Positions 37,097 to 49,531 of a stretch of 64,000 nucleotides of DNA are shown piece after piece. Every line of letters begins with the position of its first letter. Within the stretch, counting starts at the first letter, position 1. The translations under genes were made by a program, and so were the position numbers. The stretch is from Amaranthus tricolor (lineage: Eukaryota > Streptophyta > Magnoliopsida > Caryophyllales > Amaranthaceae). Under the pieces are notes generated by a model, which made no database searches, was not told where the DNA came from, and saw nothing but the letters and a program-made list of their open reading frames with translations. The DNA lies in NCBI RefSeq assembly GCF_026212465.1, contig NC_080050.1, positions 34,306,130 through 34,370,129 on the forward strand, read 5' to 3'.

Positions 37097-37774
37097 GGTG
37101 TGATTTTAAGGGTTTTTAAGCTTTTTTGGCACTTACACGAATAAAGTAGCTTAAATTTGGTTTGTTTTGCACGAAACGTGGAACAAAACACTCTTTGGTA
37201 TATATTATTGTTTTGAAGTGGTTAGAATTGAAAATAATAGTCATATGATAGAAATTACGTGTTAAGTTGCGATTATATGTGTTTTTAAGCTTTTTTGGCA
37301 CTTTCGCATATAAAGTTGCCCAAACTTGCTTTGTTTTGCACGTAACTTGGCACACAACACTATTTGGTAGATATTATTGTGTTGAAGTGGTTAGAATTTA
37401 AAATCATAGTTATATGCTAGAAATTACGTGCTAAAGGTGTGATTTTAAGGGTTTTTAAGCTTTTTTGGCACTTACACAAATAAAGTAGCTTAAATTTGGT
37501 ATGTTTTGCACGAACTTTGGAACAAAACACTCTTTGGTATATATTATTGTTTTGAAGTGGTTACAATTGAAAATAATAGTCATATGATAGAAATTACGTG
37601 TTAAGTTGCGATTTTATGTGTTTTTAAACTTTTTTGGCACTTTCGCACATAAAGTAGCCCAATCTTGCTTTGTTTTGCACGAAACTTGGCACACAACACT
37701 ATTTGGTATATATTATTTTGTTGAAGTGGTTAGAATTTAAAATCATAGTTATATGCTAGTAATTACGTGCTAAA
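37097..37774 (+). repeat. Truncated HOR: dimers d1-d2 only (678 bp)
   Basis: d1 and d2 are complete, including the GCTAGTAATTACGTGC end of d2, but d1 rather than d3 follows. d3 and d4 are missing. The junction lies in the first bases of the A monomer (about 37775-37795), where d1 and d3 share sequence. Confidence 0.9.
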
Positions 37775-39131
37775 GGTGTGATTTTAAGGGTTTTTAAGCT
37801 TTTTTGGCACTTACACGAATAAAGTAGCTTAAATTTGGTTTGTTTTGCACGAAACGTGGAACAAAACACTCTTTGGTATATATTATTGTTTTGAAGAGGT
37901 TAGAATTGAAAATAATAGTCATATGATAGAAATTACGTGTTAAGTTGCGATTATATGTGTTTTTAAGCTTTTTTGGCACTTTCGCATATAAAGTTGCCCA
38001 AACTTGCTTTGTTTTGCACGTAACTTGGCACACAACACTATTTGGTAGATATTATTGTGTTGAAGTGGTTAGAATTTAAAATCATAGTTATATGCTAGAA
38101 ATTACGTGCTATAGGTGTGATTTTAAGGGTTTTTAAGCTTTTTTGGCACTTACACAAATAAAGTAGCTTAAATTTGGTATGTTTTGCACGAACTTTGGAA
38201 CAAAACACTCTTTGGTATATATTATTGTTTTGAAGTGGTTACAATTGAAAATAATAGTCATATGATAGAAATTACGTGTTAAGTTGCGATTTTATGTGTT
38301 TTTAAACTTTTTTGGCACTTTCGCACATAAAGTAGCCCAATCTTGCTTTGTTTTGCACGAAACTTGGCACACAACACTAATTGGTATATATTATTTTGTT
38401 GAAGTGGTTAGAATTTAAAATCATAGTTATATGCTAGTAATTACGTGCTAAAGGTGTGATTTTAAGGGTTTTTTATGCTTTTTGGCACTTACACGAATAA
38501 AGTAGCTTAAATTTGGTTTGTTTTGCACGAAACATGAAACAAAACACTCTTTGGTATATATTATTGTGTTGAAGTGGTTAGAATTGAAAATAATAGTCAT
38601 ATGATTGAAAATGCGTGTTAAATTACGATTTTATGTGTTTTTTAAGCTTTTTTGGCACTTTCGCACATAAAGTAGCCCAACCTTGCGTTGTTTTTCACTA
38701 AAATTGGCACACAACACTATTTGGTATATATTATTGTGTTGAAGTGGTTAGAATTTAAAATGATAGTTATATGCTAGAAATTACGTGCTAAAGGTGTGAT
38801 TTTAAGGGTTTTTAAGCTTTTTTGGCACTTACACAAATAAAGTAGCTTAAAGTTGGTATGTTTTGCACGAAATTTGGAACAAAACACTCTTTGGTATATA
38901 TTATTGTTTTGAAGTGGTTAGAATTGAAAATAATAGTCATATGATAGAAATTACGTGTTAAGTTGCGATTTTATGCGTTTTAAAGCTTTTTTGGCACTTT
39001 CGCACATAAAGTAGCCCAAACTTGCTTTGTTTTGCACGTAACTTGGCACACAACACTATTTGGTATATGTTATTGTGTTGATGTGGTTAGAATTTAAAAT
39101 CATAGTTATATGCTAGAAATTACGTTCTAAA
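37775..39131 (+). repeat. 4-dimer HOR, copy 5
   Basis: d1-d2-d3-d4, 1357 bp. d1 has the GAAGAGGTTAG variant (37894). One GCTATAGGTG change occurs at the start of d2 (38108), and d4 carries GCGTTTTAAAGC (38975). Confidence 0.9.
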
Positions 39132-42100
39132 GGTGTGATTTTAAGGGTTTTTTAAGCTTTTTTGGCACTTACACGAATAAAGTAGCTTAAATTTGGTTTG
39201 TTTTGCACGAAACGTGGAACAAAACACTCTTTGGTATATATTATTGTTTTGAAGTGGTTAGAATTGAAAATAATAGTCATATGATAGAAATTACGTGTTA
39301 AGCGATTATATGTGTTTTTAAGCTTTTTTGGCACTTTCGCATATAAAGTTGCCCAAACTTGCTTTGTTTTGCACGTAACTTGGCACACAACACTATTTGG
39401 TAGATATTATTGTGTTGAAGTGGTTAGAATTTAAAATCATAGTTATATGCTAGAAATTACGTGCTAAAGGTGTGATTTTAAGGGTTTTTAAGCTTTTTTG
39501 GCACTTACACAAATAAAGTAGCTTAAATTTGATATGTTTTGCACGAACTTTGGAACAAAACACTCTTTGGTATATATTATTGTTTTGAAGTGGTTACAAT
39601 TGAAAATAATAGTCATATGATAGAAATTACGTGTTAAGTTGCGATTTTATGTGTTTTTAAACTTTTTTGGCACTTTCGCACATAAAGTAGCCCAATCTTG
39701 CTTTGTTTTGCACGAAACTTGGCACACAACACTATTTGGTATATATTATTTTGTTGAAGTGGTTAGAATTTAAAATCATAGTTATATGCTAGTAATTACG
39801 TGCTAAAGGTGTGATTTTAAGGGTTTTTATGCTTTTTGGCACTTACACGAATAAAGTAGCTTAAATTTGGTTTGTTTTGCACGAAACATGAAACAAAACA
39901 CTCTTTGGTATATATTATTGTGTTGAAGTGGTTAGAATTGAAAAGAATAGTCATATGATTGAAAATGCGTGTTAAATTACGATTTTATGTGTTTTTAAGC
40001 TTTTTTGGCACTTTCGCACATAAAGTAGCCCAACCTTGCGTTGTTTTTCACTAAAATTGGCACACAACACTATTTGGTATATATTATTGTGTTGAAGTGG
40101 TTAGAATTTAAAATGATAGTTATATGCTAGAAATTACGTGCTAAAGGTGTGATTTTAAGGGTTTTTAAGCTTTTTTGGCACTTACACAAATAAAGTAGCT
40201 TAAAGTTGGTATGTTTTGCACGAAATTTGGAACAAAACACTCTTTGGTATATATTATTGTTTTGAAGTGGTTAGAATTGAAAATAATAGTCATATGATAA
40301 AAATTACGTGTTAAGTTGTGATTTTATGCGTTTTTAAGCTTTTTTGGCACTTTCGCACATAAAGTAGCCCAAACTTGCTTTGTTTTGCACGTAATTGGCA
40401 CACAACACTATTTGGTATATGTTATTGTGTTGATGTGGTTAGAATTTAAAATCATAGTTATATGCTAGAAATTACGTTCTAAAGGTGTGATTTTAAAGGT
40501 TTTTAAGCTTTTTTGGCACTTACACGAATAAATTAGCTTAAATTTGGTTTGTTTTGCACGAAACATGGAACAACACACTCTTTGGTATATATTATTGTGT
40601 TGAAGTTGTTATAATTGAAAAAAATAGTTATATGATAGAAATTACGTGTTATGTTGAGATTTGATGTGGTATTAAGCTTTTTTGGCACTATCGCACATAA
40701 AGTAGCCCAAGCTTGCGTTATTTTTCACGAAAGTTCGCACACAACACTATTTGGTATATATTATTGTGTTGAAGTGGTTAGAAATTAAAATGATAGTTAT
40801 ATGTTAGAAATTACGTGCTAAAGGTGTGATTTTAAGGGTTTTTAAGCTTTTTTGGCACTTACACGAATAAAGTAGCTTAAATTTGGTTTGTTTCGCACGA
40901 AACATGGAACAAAACACTCTTTGGTATATATTATTGTTTTGAAGTGGTTAGAATTGAAAATAATAGTCATATGATAGAAATTACGTGTTAAGTTGCGATT
41001 ATATGTGTTTTTAAGCTTTTTTGGCACTTTCGCATATAAAGTAGCCCAAACTTGCTTTGTTTTGCACGTAACTTGGCACACAACACTATTTGGTATATAT
41101 TATTGTGTTGAAGTGGTTAGAGTTTAAAATGATAGTTATATGCTAGAAATTACGTGCTAAAGGTGTGATTTTAAGGGTTTTTAAGCTTTTTTGGCACTTA
41201 CACAAATAAAGTAGCTTAAATTTGGTATGTTTTGCACGAACTTTGGAACAAAACACTCTTTGGTATATATTATTGTTTTGAAGTGGTTACAATTGAAAAT
41301 AATAGTCATATGATAGAAATTACGTGTTAAGTTGCGATTTTATGTGTTTTTAAACTTTTTTGGCACTTTCGCACATATAGTAGCCCAATCTTGCTTTGTT
41401 TTGCACGAAACTTGGCACACAACACTATTTGGTATATATTATTTTGTTGAAGTGGTTAGAATTTAAAATCATAGTTATATGCTAGAAATTACGTGCTAAA
41501 GGTGTGATTTTAAGGGTTTTTATGCTTTTTGGCACTTACATGAATAAAGTAGCTTAAATTTGGTTTGTTTTGCACGAAACATGAAACAAAACACTCTTTG
41601 GTATATATTATTGTGTTGAAGTGGTTAGAATTGAAAATAATAGTCATATGATTGAAATTGCGTGTTAAATTACGATTTTATGTGTTTTTAAGCTTTTTTG
41701 GCACTTTCGCACATAAAGTAGCCCAAACTTGCGTTGTTTTTCACTAAAATTGGCACACAACACTATTTGGTATATATTATTGTGTTGAAGTTGTTAGAAT
41801 TTAAAATGATAGTTATATGCTAGAAATTACGTGCTAAAGGTGTGATTTTTAAGGGTTTTTTAAGCTTTTTTGGCACTTACACAAATAAAGTAGCTTAAAG
41901 TTGGTATGTTTTGCACGAAATTTGGAACAAAACACTCTTTGGTATATATTATTGTTTTGAAGTGGTTAGAATTGAAAATAATAGTCATATGATAGAAATT
42001 ACGTGTTAAGTTGCGATTTTATGCGTTTTTAAGCTTTTTTGGCACTTTCGCACATAAAGTAGCCCAAACTTGCTTTGTTTTGCACGTAACTTGGCACACA

Positions 42101-42179
42101 ACACTATTTGGTATATGTTATTGTGTTGATGTGGTTAGAATTTAAAATCATAGTTATATGCTAGAAATTACGTTCTAAA
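39132..42179 (+). repeat. 9-dimer HOR (3048 bp), copy 3
   Basis: The nine-dimer order with d5 at 40484. It carries the variants that mark the 11-dimer units (ATGATAAAAATTACG, CGTAATTGGCAC, ATTTTAAAGGTTTTTAAGC, GCCCAAGCTTGCG) but lacks their extra d2-d3 pair. It is therefore the closest unexpanded relative of the 11-dimer HOR. d1 has a short loss at its B start (GTTAAGCGATTATATG, 39297). Confidence 0.9.
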
Positions 42180-43197
42180 GGTGTGATTTTAAGGGTTTTT
42201 AAGCTTTTTTGGCACTTACACGAATAAAGTAGCTTAAATTTGGTTTGTTTTGCACGAAACGTGGAACAAAACACTCTTTGGTATATATTATTGTTTTGAA
42301 GAGGTTAGAATTGAAAATAATAGTCATATGATAGAAATTACGTGTTAAGTTGCGATTATATGTGTTTTTAAGCTTTTTTGGCACTTTCGCATATAAAGTT
42401 GCCCAAACTTGCTTTGTTTTGCACGTAACTTGGCACACAACACTATTTGGTAGATATTATTGTGTTGAAGTGGTTAGAATTTAAAATCATAGTTATATGC
42501 TAGAAATTACGTGCTAAAGGTGTGATTTTAAGGGTTTTTAAGCTTTTTTGGCACTTACACAAATAAAGTAGCTTAAATTTGGTATGTTTTGCACGAACTT
42601 TGGAACAAAACACTCTTTGGTATATATTATTGTTTTGAAGTGGTTACAATTGAAAATAATAGTCATATGATAGAAATTACGTGTTAAGTTGCGATTTTAT
42701 GTGTTTTTTAAACTTTTTTGGCACTTTCGCACATAAAGTAGCCCAATCTTGCTTTGTTTTGCACGAAACTTGGCACACAACACTAATTGGTATATATTAT
42801 TTTGTTGAAGTGGTTAGAATTTAAAATCATAGTTATATGCTAGTAATTACGTGCTAAAGGTGTGATTTTAAGGGTTTTTAAGCTTTTTTGGCACTTACAC
42901 GAATAAAGTAGCTTAAATTTGGTTTGTTTTGCACGAAACGTGGAACAAAACACTCTTTGGTATATATTATTGTTTTGAAGAGGTTAGAATTGAAAATAAT
43001 AGTCATATGATAGAAATTACGTGTTAAGTTGCGATTATATGTGTTTTTAAGCTTTTTTGGCACTTTCGCATATAAAGTTGCCCAAACTTGCTTTGTTTTG
43101 CACGTAACTTGGCACACAACACTATTTGGTATATGTTATTGTGTTGATGTGGTTAGAATTTAAAATCATAGTTATATGCTAGAAATTACGTTCTAAA
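42180..43197 (+). repeat. Irregular HOR: d1-d2 (678 bp), then a d1/d4 hybrid dimer
   Basis: 42180-42858 is d1-d2. The next dimer, 42859-43197, begins as d1 (CGAAACGTGG, GATTATATG, CATATAAAGTTGCCC) but ends as d4 (GGTATATGTTATTG, GTTGATGTGG, ACGTTCTAAAGG). The exchange point lies in the shared stretch around 43095-43130. Confidence 0.88.
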
Positions 43198-44215
43198 GGT
43201 GTGATTTTAAGGGTTTTTAAGCTTTTTTGGCACTTACACGAATAAAGTAGCTTAAATTTGGTTTGTTTTGCACGAAACGTGGAACAAAACACTCTTTGGT
43301 ATATATTATTGTTTTGAAGTGGTTAGAATTGAAAATAATAGTCATATGATAGAAATTACGTGTTAAGTTGCGATTATATGTGTTTTTTAAGCTTTTTTGG
43401 CACTTTCGCATATAAAGTTGCCCAAACTTGCTTTGTTTTGCACGTAACTTGGCACACAACACTATTTGGTAGATATTATTGTGTTGAAGTGGTTAGAATT
43501 TAAAATCATAGTTATATGCTAGTAATTACGTGCTAAAGGTGTGATTTTAAGGGTTTTTATGCTTTTTGGCACTTACACGAATAAAGTAGCTTAAATTTGC
43601 TTTGTTTTGCACGAAACATGAAACAAAACACTCTTTGGTATATATTATTGTGTTGAAGTGGTTAGAATTGAAAATAATAGTCATATGATTGAAAATGCGT
43701 GTTAAATTACGATTTTATGTGTTTTTAAGCTTTTTTGGCACTTTCGCACATAAAGTAGCCCAACCTTGCGTTGTTTTTCACTAAAATTGGCACACAACAC
43801 TATTTGGTATATATTATTGTGTTGAAGTGGTTAGAATTTAAAATGATAGTTATATGCTAGAAATTACGTGCTAAAGGTGTGATTTTAAGGGTTTTTAAGC
43901 TTTTTTGGCACTTACACAAATAAAGTAGCTTAAAGTTGGTATGTTTTGCACGAAATTTGGAACAAAACACTCTTTGGTATATATTATTGTTTTGAAGTGG
44001 TTAGAATTGAAAATAATAGTCATATGATAGAAATTACGTGTTAAGTTGCGATTTTATGCGTTTTTAAGCTTTTTTGGCACTTTCGCACATAAAGTAGCCC
44101 AAACTTGCTTTGTTTTGCACGTAACTTGGCACACAACACTATTTGGTATATGTTATTGTGTTGATGTGGTTAGAATTTAAAATCATAGTTATATGCTAGA
44201 AATTACGTTTCTAAA
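43198..44215 (+). repeat. Irregular HOR: d1/d2 hybrid, then d3-d4 (1018 bp)
   Basis: The first dimer is d1 up to GGTAGATATT (43468) but ends with GCTAGTAATTACGTGC, the d2 signature, and is followed directly by d3 and d4. A complete d2 is missing. Together with the preceding unit this shows several exchanges within 2 kb near the right edge of the piece. Confidence 0.88.
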
Positions 44216-44626
44216 GGTGTGATTTTAAGGGTTTTTAAGCTTTTTTGGCACTTACACGAATAAAGTAGCTTAAATTTGGTTTGTTTTGCACGAAACGTGG
44301 AACAAAACACTCTTTGGTATATATTATTGTTTTGAAGTGGTTAGAATTGAAAATAATAGTCATATGATAGAAATTACGTGTTAAGTTGCGATTATATGTG
44401 TTTTTAAGCTTTTTTGGCACTTTCGCATATAAAGTTGCCCAAACTTGCTTTGTTTTGCACGTAACTTGGCACACAACACTATTTGGTAGATATTATTGTG
44501 TTGAAGTGGTTAGAATTTAAAATCATAGTTATATGCTAGAAATTACGTGCTAAAGGTGTGATTTTAAGGGTTTTTAAGCTTTTTTGGCACTTACACAAAT
44601 AAAGTAGCTTAAATTTGGTATGTTTT
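44216..44626 (+). repeat. Last d1 and partial d2 of piece 2
   Basis: A complete d1 dimer and the first 70 or so bases of d2 (ACACAAATAAAG, AAATTTGGTATG) before the gap. Sequence quality looks normal right up to the N run, unlike the left side of the other gap. Confidence 0.9.
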
Positions 44627-44726
44627 NNNNNNNNNNNNNNNNNNNNNNNNNNNNNNNNNNNNNNNNNNNNNNNNNNNNNNNNNNNNNNNNNNNNNNNNNN
44701 NNNNNNNNNNNNNNNNNNNNNNNNNN
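44627..44726. other. Assembly gap of exactly 100 N, with strand switch
   Basis: A run of 100 N. To the left the satellite reads T-rich on the top strand (TTTTTAAGC, GGCACTT); to the right it reads A-rich (GCTTAAAAA, AAGTGCC). The repeat orientation therefore changes exactly at a scaffold join, not in contiguous sequence. Confidence 0.99.
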
Positions 44727-46090
44727 ACTGAAACACAATAATATATACCAAATAGTATTGTGTGCCAAGTTACGTGCAAAACAAAGCAAGTTTGGGCTAC
44801 TTTATGTGCGAAAAGTGCCAAAAAAGCATAAAAACACATAAAATCGCAACTTAACACGTAATTTTCTGTCATATGAATATTATTTTCAATTCTAACCACT
44901 TCAAAAACAATAATATATACCAAAGAGTGTTTTGTTCCAAAGTTCGTGCAAAACATACCAAATTTAAGCTACTTTATTTGTATAAGTGCCAAAAAAAGCT
45001 TAAAAAACCCTTAAAATCACACCTTTAGCACGTAATTTCTAGCATATGACTATCATTTTAAATTCTAACCACTTCAACACAATAATATATACCAAATAGT
45101 GTTGTGTGCCAAGTTTCGTGCAAAACAAAGCAAGTTTGGGCTACTTTATGTGCGAAAGTGCCAAAAAAGTTTAAAAACACATAAAATCGCAACTTAACAC
45201 GGAATTTCTATCATATGACTACTATTTTCAATTGTAACCCACTTCAAAACAATAATATATACCAAAGAGTGTTTTGTTCCAAAGTTCGTGCAAAACATAC
45301 CAAATTTAAGCTACTTTATTTGTGTAAGTGCCAAAAAAAGCTTAAAAAACCTTAAAATCACACCTTTAGCACGTAATTTTCTAGCATATAACTATCATAT
45401 TAAATTCTAACCGCTTAAACACAATAATATATACCAAATAGTGTTGTGTGCCAAGTTTCGTGCAAAACAACGCAAGTTTGGGCTACTTAATGTGCGAAAT
45501 TGCCAAAAAAGGATAAAAACACATCAAATCGCAACTTAACTCGTAATTTCTACGATATGACTATTATTTTAAATTCTAACCACTTGAACACAGTAAATAT
45601 ATACCAAAAAAGTGTTTTGTTCCAAATTTCGTGCAAAACATACCAAATTTAAGCTACTTTATTCGTGTAAGTGCCAAAAAAAGCTTAAAAACCCCTTAAA
45701 ATCACACCTTTAGCACGTAATTTCTAGCATATAAACTATCATTTTAAATTCTAACCACTTCAACACAATAATATATACCAAATAGTGTTGTGTGCTAACT
45801 TTCGTGCAAAACAACACAAGTTTGGGCTACTTTATGTGCGAAAGTGCCAAAAAATCTTAAAAACACATAAAAATCGCAATTTAACACGTAATTTCTGTCA
45901 TATGACTATTATCTTGAATTCTAACCACTTCAACACAATGATATATACCAAAGAATGTTTTGTTCCATGTTTCGTGCAAAAAAAAACCAAATTTAAGCTA
46001 CTTTATTCGTGTAAGTGCCAAAAAAGCTTAAAAACCCTTAAAAAGCACACCTTTAGAAAGTAATTTCTAGCATATAACCATGATTTTAAA
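44727..46090 (-). repeat. Reversed satellite, HOR block X (8 monomers)
   Basis: First block of piece 3, cut at GTCTAACCAC. Marked by CACTGAAACAC and ATAGTATTGTGTGCC at its start, TTTGTATAAGTGCC (44977), GACTACTATTTTC (45217) and CTAACCGCTTAAACAC (45407). Its last dimers (about 45400-45950) are the reverse complement of 8753-9345. Many A, C and T runs are longer than in other copies (for example CAAAAACAATAA near 44904, GTAACCCACTTC near 45234). Confidence 0.88.
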
Positions 46091-49000
46091 GTCTAACCAC
46101 TTCAACACAATAATATATACCAAATAGTGTTGTGTGCCCAAGTTTCGTGCAAAACAAAGCAAGTTTGGGCTACTTTATGTGCGAAAGTGGTAAAAAAGTT
46201 TAAAAACACATAAAATCGCAACTTAACACGGAATTTCTATCATATGACTATTATTTTTCAATTGTAACCACTTCAAAAAAATAATATATACCAAAGAGTG
46301 TTTTGTTCCAAAGTTCGTGCAAAACATACCAAATTTAAGCTACTTTATTTGTGTAAGTGCCAAAAAAGCTTAAAAAACCCTTAAAATCACACCTTTAGCA
46401 CGTAATTTCTAGCATATAACTATCATATTAAATTCTAAACCGCTTAAACACAATAATATATACCAAATAGTGTTGTGTGCCAAGTTTCGTGCAAAACAAC
46501 GCAAGTTTGGGCTACTTTATGTGCGAAATTGCCAAAAAAAGGTTAAAAACACATCAAATCGCAACTTAACTCGTAATTTCTATGATATGACTATTATTTT
46601 CAATTCTAACCACTTCAACACAGTAATATATACCAAAAAAGTGTTTTTGTTCCAAATTTCGTGCAAAACATACCAAATTTAAGCTACTTTTATTTGTGTA
46701 AGTGCCAAAAAAAGCTTAAAAAACCCTTAAAATCACACGTTTAGCACGTAATTTCTAGCATATAACTATCATTTTAAATTTTAACCACTTCAACACAATA
46801 ATATATATCAAATAGTGTTGTGTGCCATGTTTCGTGCAAAACCAAAGCAAGTTTGGGCTAGTTTATGTGCGAAAGTGCCAAAAAAGTTTAAAAACACATA
46901 AAAATCGCAACTTAACACGGAATTTCTATCATATGACTATTATTTTCAATTCTAACAACTTCAAAAACAACAATATATACCAAAGAGTGTTTTGTTCCAA
47001 AGTTAGTGCAAACCATACCAAATTTAACCTACTTTATTTGTGTAAGTGCCAAAAAAGCTTAAAAAACCCTTAAAATCACACCTTTAGCACGTAATTTCTA
47101 GCATATAAACTATCATATTAAATTCTAACCGCTTAAAACACAATAATATATACCAAATAGTGTTGTGTGCAAAGTTTCGTGCAAAACAACGCAAGGTTTG
47201 GGCTACTTTATGTGCGAAAGTGCCAATAAAGGTTAAAAACACATCAAATCGCAACTTACTTCGTAATTTCTATGATATGACTATTATTTTCAATTCTAAA
47301 CCACTTCAACACAGTAATATATACCCAAAAAGTGTTTTGTTCCAAATTTCGTGCAAAAACATACCAAATTTAAGCTACTTTATTCGTTTAAGTGCCAAAA
47401 AAAGCTTAAAAAAACCCTTAAAATCACACCTTTAGCACGTAATTTCTAGCATATAACTATCATTTTAAATTCTAACCACTTCAACACAATAATATATACC
47501 AAATAGTGTTGTGTGCTAACTTTCGTGCAAAACAACACAAGTTTGGGCTACTTTATGTGCGAAAGTGCCAAAAAAATCTTAAAAACACATAAAATCGCAA
47601 TTTAACACGTAATTTCTGTCATATGACTATTATCTTGAATTCTAACCACTTCAACACAATGATATATACCAAAGAATGTTTTGTTCCATGTTTCGTGCAA
47701 AAAAAAAACCAAATTTAAGCTACTTTATTCGTGTAAGTGCCAAAAAAGCTTAAAAACCCTTAAAAGCACACCTTTAGAAAGTAATTTTCTAGCATATAAC
47801 CATGATTTTAAAGTCTAACCACTTCAACACAATAATATATACCAAATAGTGTTGTGTGCCAAGTTTCGTGCAAAACAAAGCAAGTTTGGGCTACTTTATG
47901 TGCGAAAGTGGTAAAAAAGTTTAAAAACACATAAAATCGCAACTTAACACGGAATTTCTATCATATGACTATTATTTTCAATTGTAACCACTTCAAAACA
48001 ATAATATATACCAAAGAGTGTTTTGTTCCAAAGTTCGTGCAAAACATACCAAATTTAAGCTACTTTATTTGTGTAAGTGCCAAAAAAGCTTAAAAACCCC
48101 TTAAAATCACACCTTTAGCACGTAATTTCTAGCATATAACTATCATATTAAATTCTAACCGCTTAAACACAATAATATATACCAAATAGTGTTGTGTGCC
48201 AAGTTTCGTGCAAAACAACGCAAGTTTGGGCTACTTTATGTGCGAAATTGCCAAAAAAGGTTAAAAAACACATCAAATCGCAACTTAACTCGTAATTTCT
48301 ATGATATGACTATTATTTTCAATTCTAAACCACTTCAACACAGTAATATATACCAAAAAGTGTTTTGTTCCAAATTTTCGTGCAAAACATACCAAATTTA
48401 AGCTACTTTATTTGTGTAAGTGCCAAAAAAGCTTAAAAAACCCTTAAAATCACACCTTTAGCACGTAATTTCTAGCATATAACTATCATTTTAAATTTTA
48501 ACCACTTCAACACAATAATATATATCAAATAGTGTTGTGTGCCATGTTTCGTGCAAAACAAAGCAAGTTTGGGCTAGTTTATGTGCGAAAGTGCCAAAAA
48601 AAGTTTAAAAAACACATAAAATCGCAACTTAACACGGAATTTCTATCATATGACTATTATTTTCAATTCTAACAACTTCAAAAACAATAATATATACCAA
48701 AGAGTGTTTTGTTCCAAAGTTCGTGCAAAACATACCAAAATTTAACCTACTTTATTTGTGTAAGTGCCAAAAAAGCTTAAAAAACCCTTAAAATCACACC
48801 TTTAGCACGTAATTTCTAGCATATAACTATCATATTAAATTCTAACCGCTTAAACACAATAATATATATACCAAATAGTGTTGTGTGCAAAGTTTCGTGC
48901 AAAACAACCGCAAGTTCGGGCTACTTTATGTGCGAAAGTGCCAATAAAGGTTAAAAAACACATCAAATCGCAACTTAATTCGTAATTTCTATGATATGAC

Positions 49001-49531
49001 TATTATTTTCAATTCTAACCAATTCAACACAGTAATATATACCCAAAAAGTGTTTTTGTTCCAAATTTCGTGCAAAACATACCAAATTTAAGCTACTTTA
49101 TTCGTGTAAGTGCCAAAAAAAAGCTTAAAAACCCTTAAAAATCACACCTTTAGCACGTAATTTCTAGCATATAACTATCATTTTAAATTCTAAACCACTT
49201 CAACACAATAATATATACCAAATAGTGTTGTGTGCTAACTTTCGTGCAAAACAACACAAGTTTGGGCTACTTTATGTGCGAAAGTGCCAAAAAATCTTAA
49301 AAACACATAAAATCGCAATTTAACACATAATTTCTGTCATATGACTATTATCTTGAATTCTAACCACTTCAACACAATGATATATACCAAAGAGTGTTTT
49401 GTTCCATGTTTCGTGCAAAAAAAAACCAAATTTAAGCTACTTTATTCGTGTAAGTGCCAAAAAAGCTAAAAAAAACCCTTAAAAAGCACACCTTTAGAAA
49501 GTAATTTCTAGCATATAACCATGATTTTAAA
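46091..49531 (-). repeat. Reversed satellite, two 10-monomer HOR blocks (Y, Y')
   Basis: Blocks 46091-47812 (1722 bp) and 47813-49531 (1719 bp) have the same dimer order: GTGGTAAAAAAG, CTAACCGCTTAAA, a TATATATCAAATAG dimer, GTGCAAAGTTTCG with CCAATAAAGG, then the CTAACTTTCGTGC / TATCTTGAATTC dimers. Ten monomers should be near 1695 bp; the excess comes from scattered extra bases in homopolymers. Y' differs from Y in AACACATAATTTCTG and GCTAAAAAAAACCC. Confidence 0.85.

Noticed and set aside
44536..44956. Frames spanning the second gap
   Set aside because: They include translated N bases; the flanks are satellite on opposite strands.
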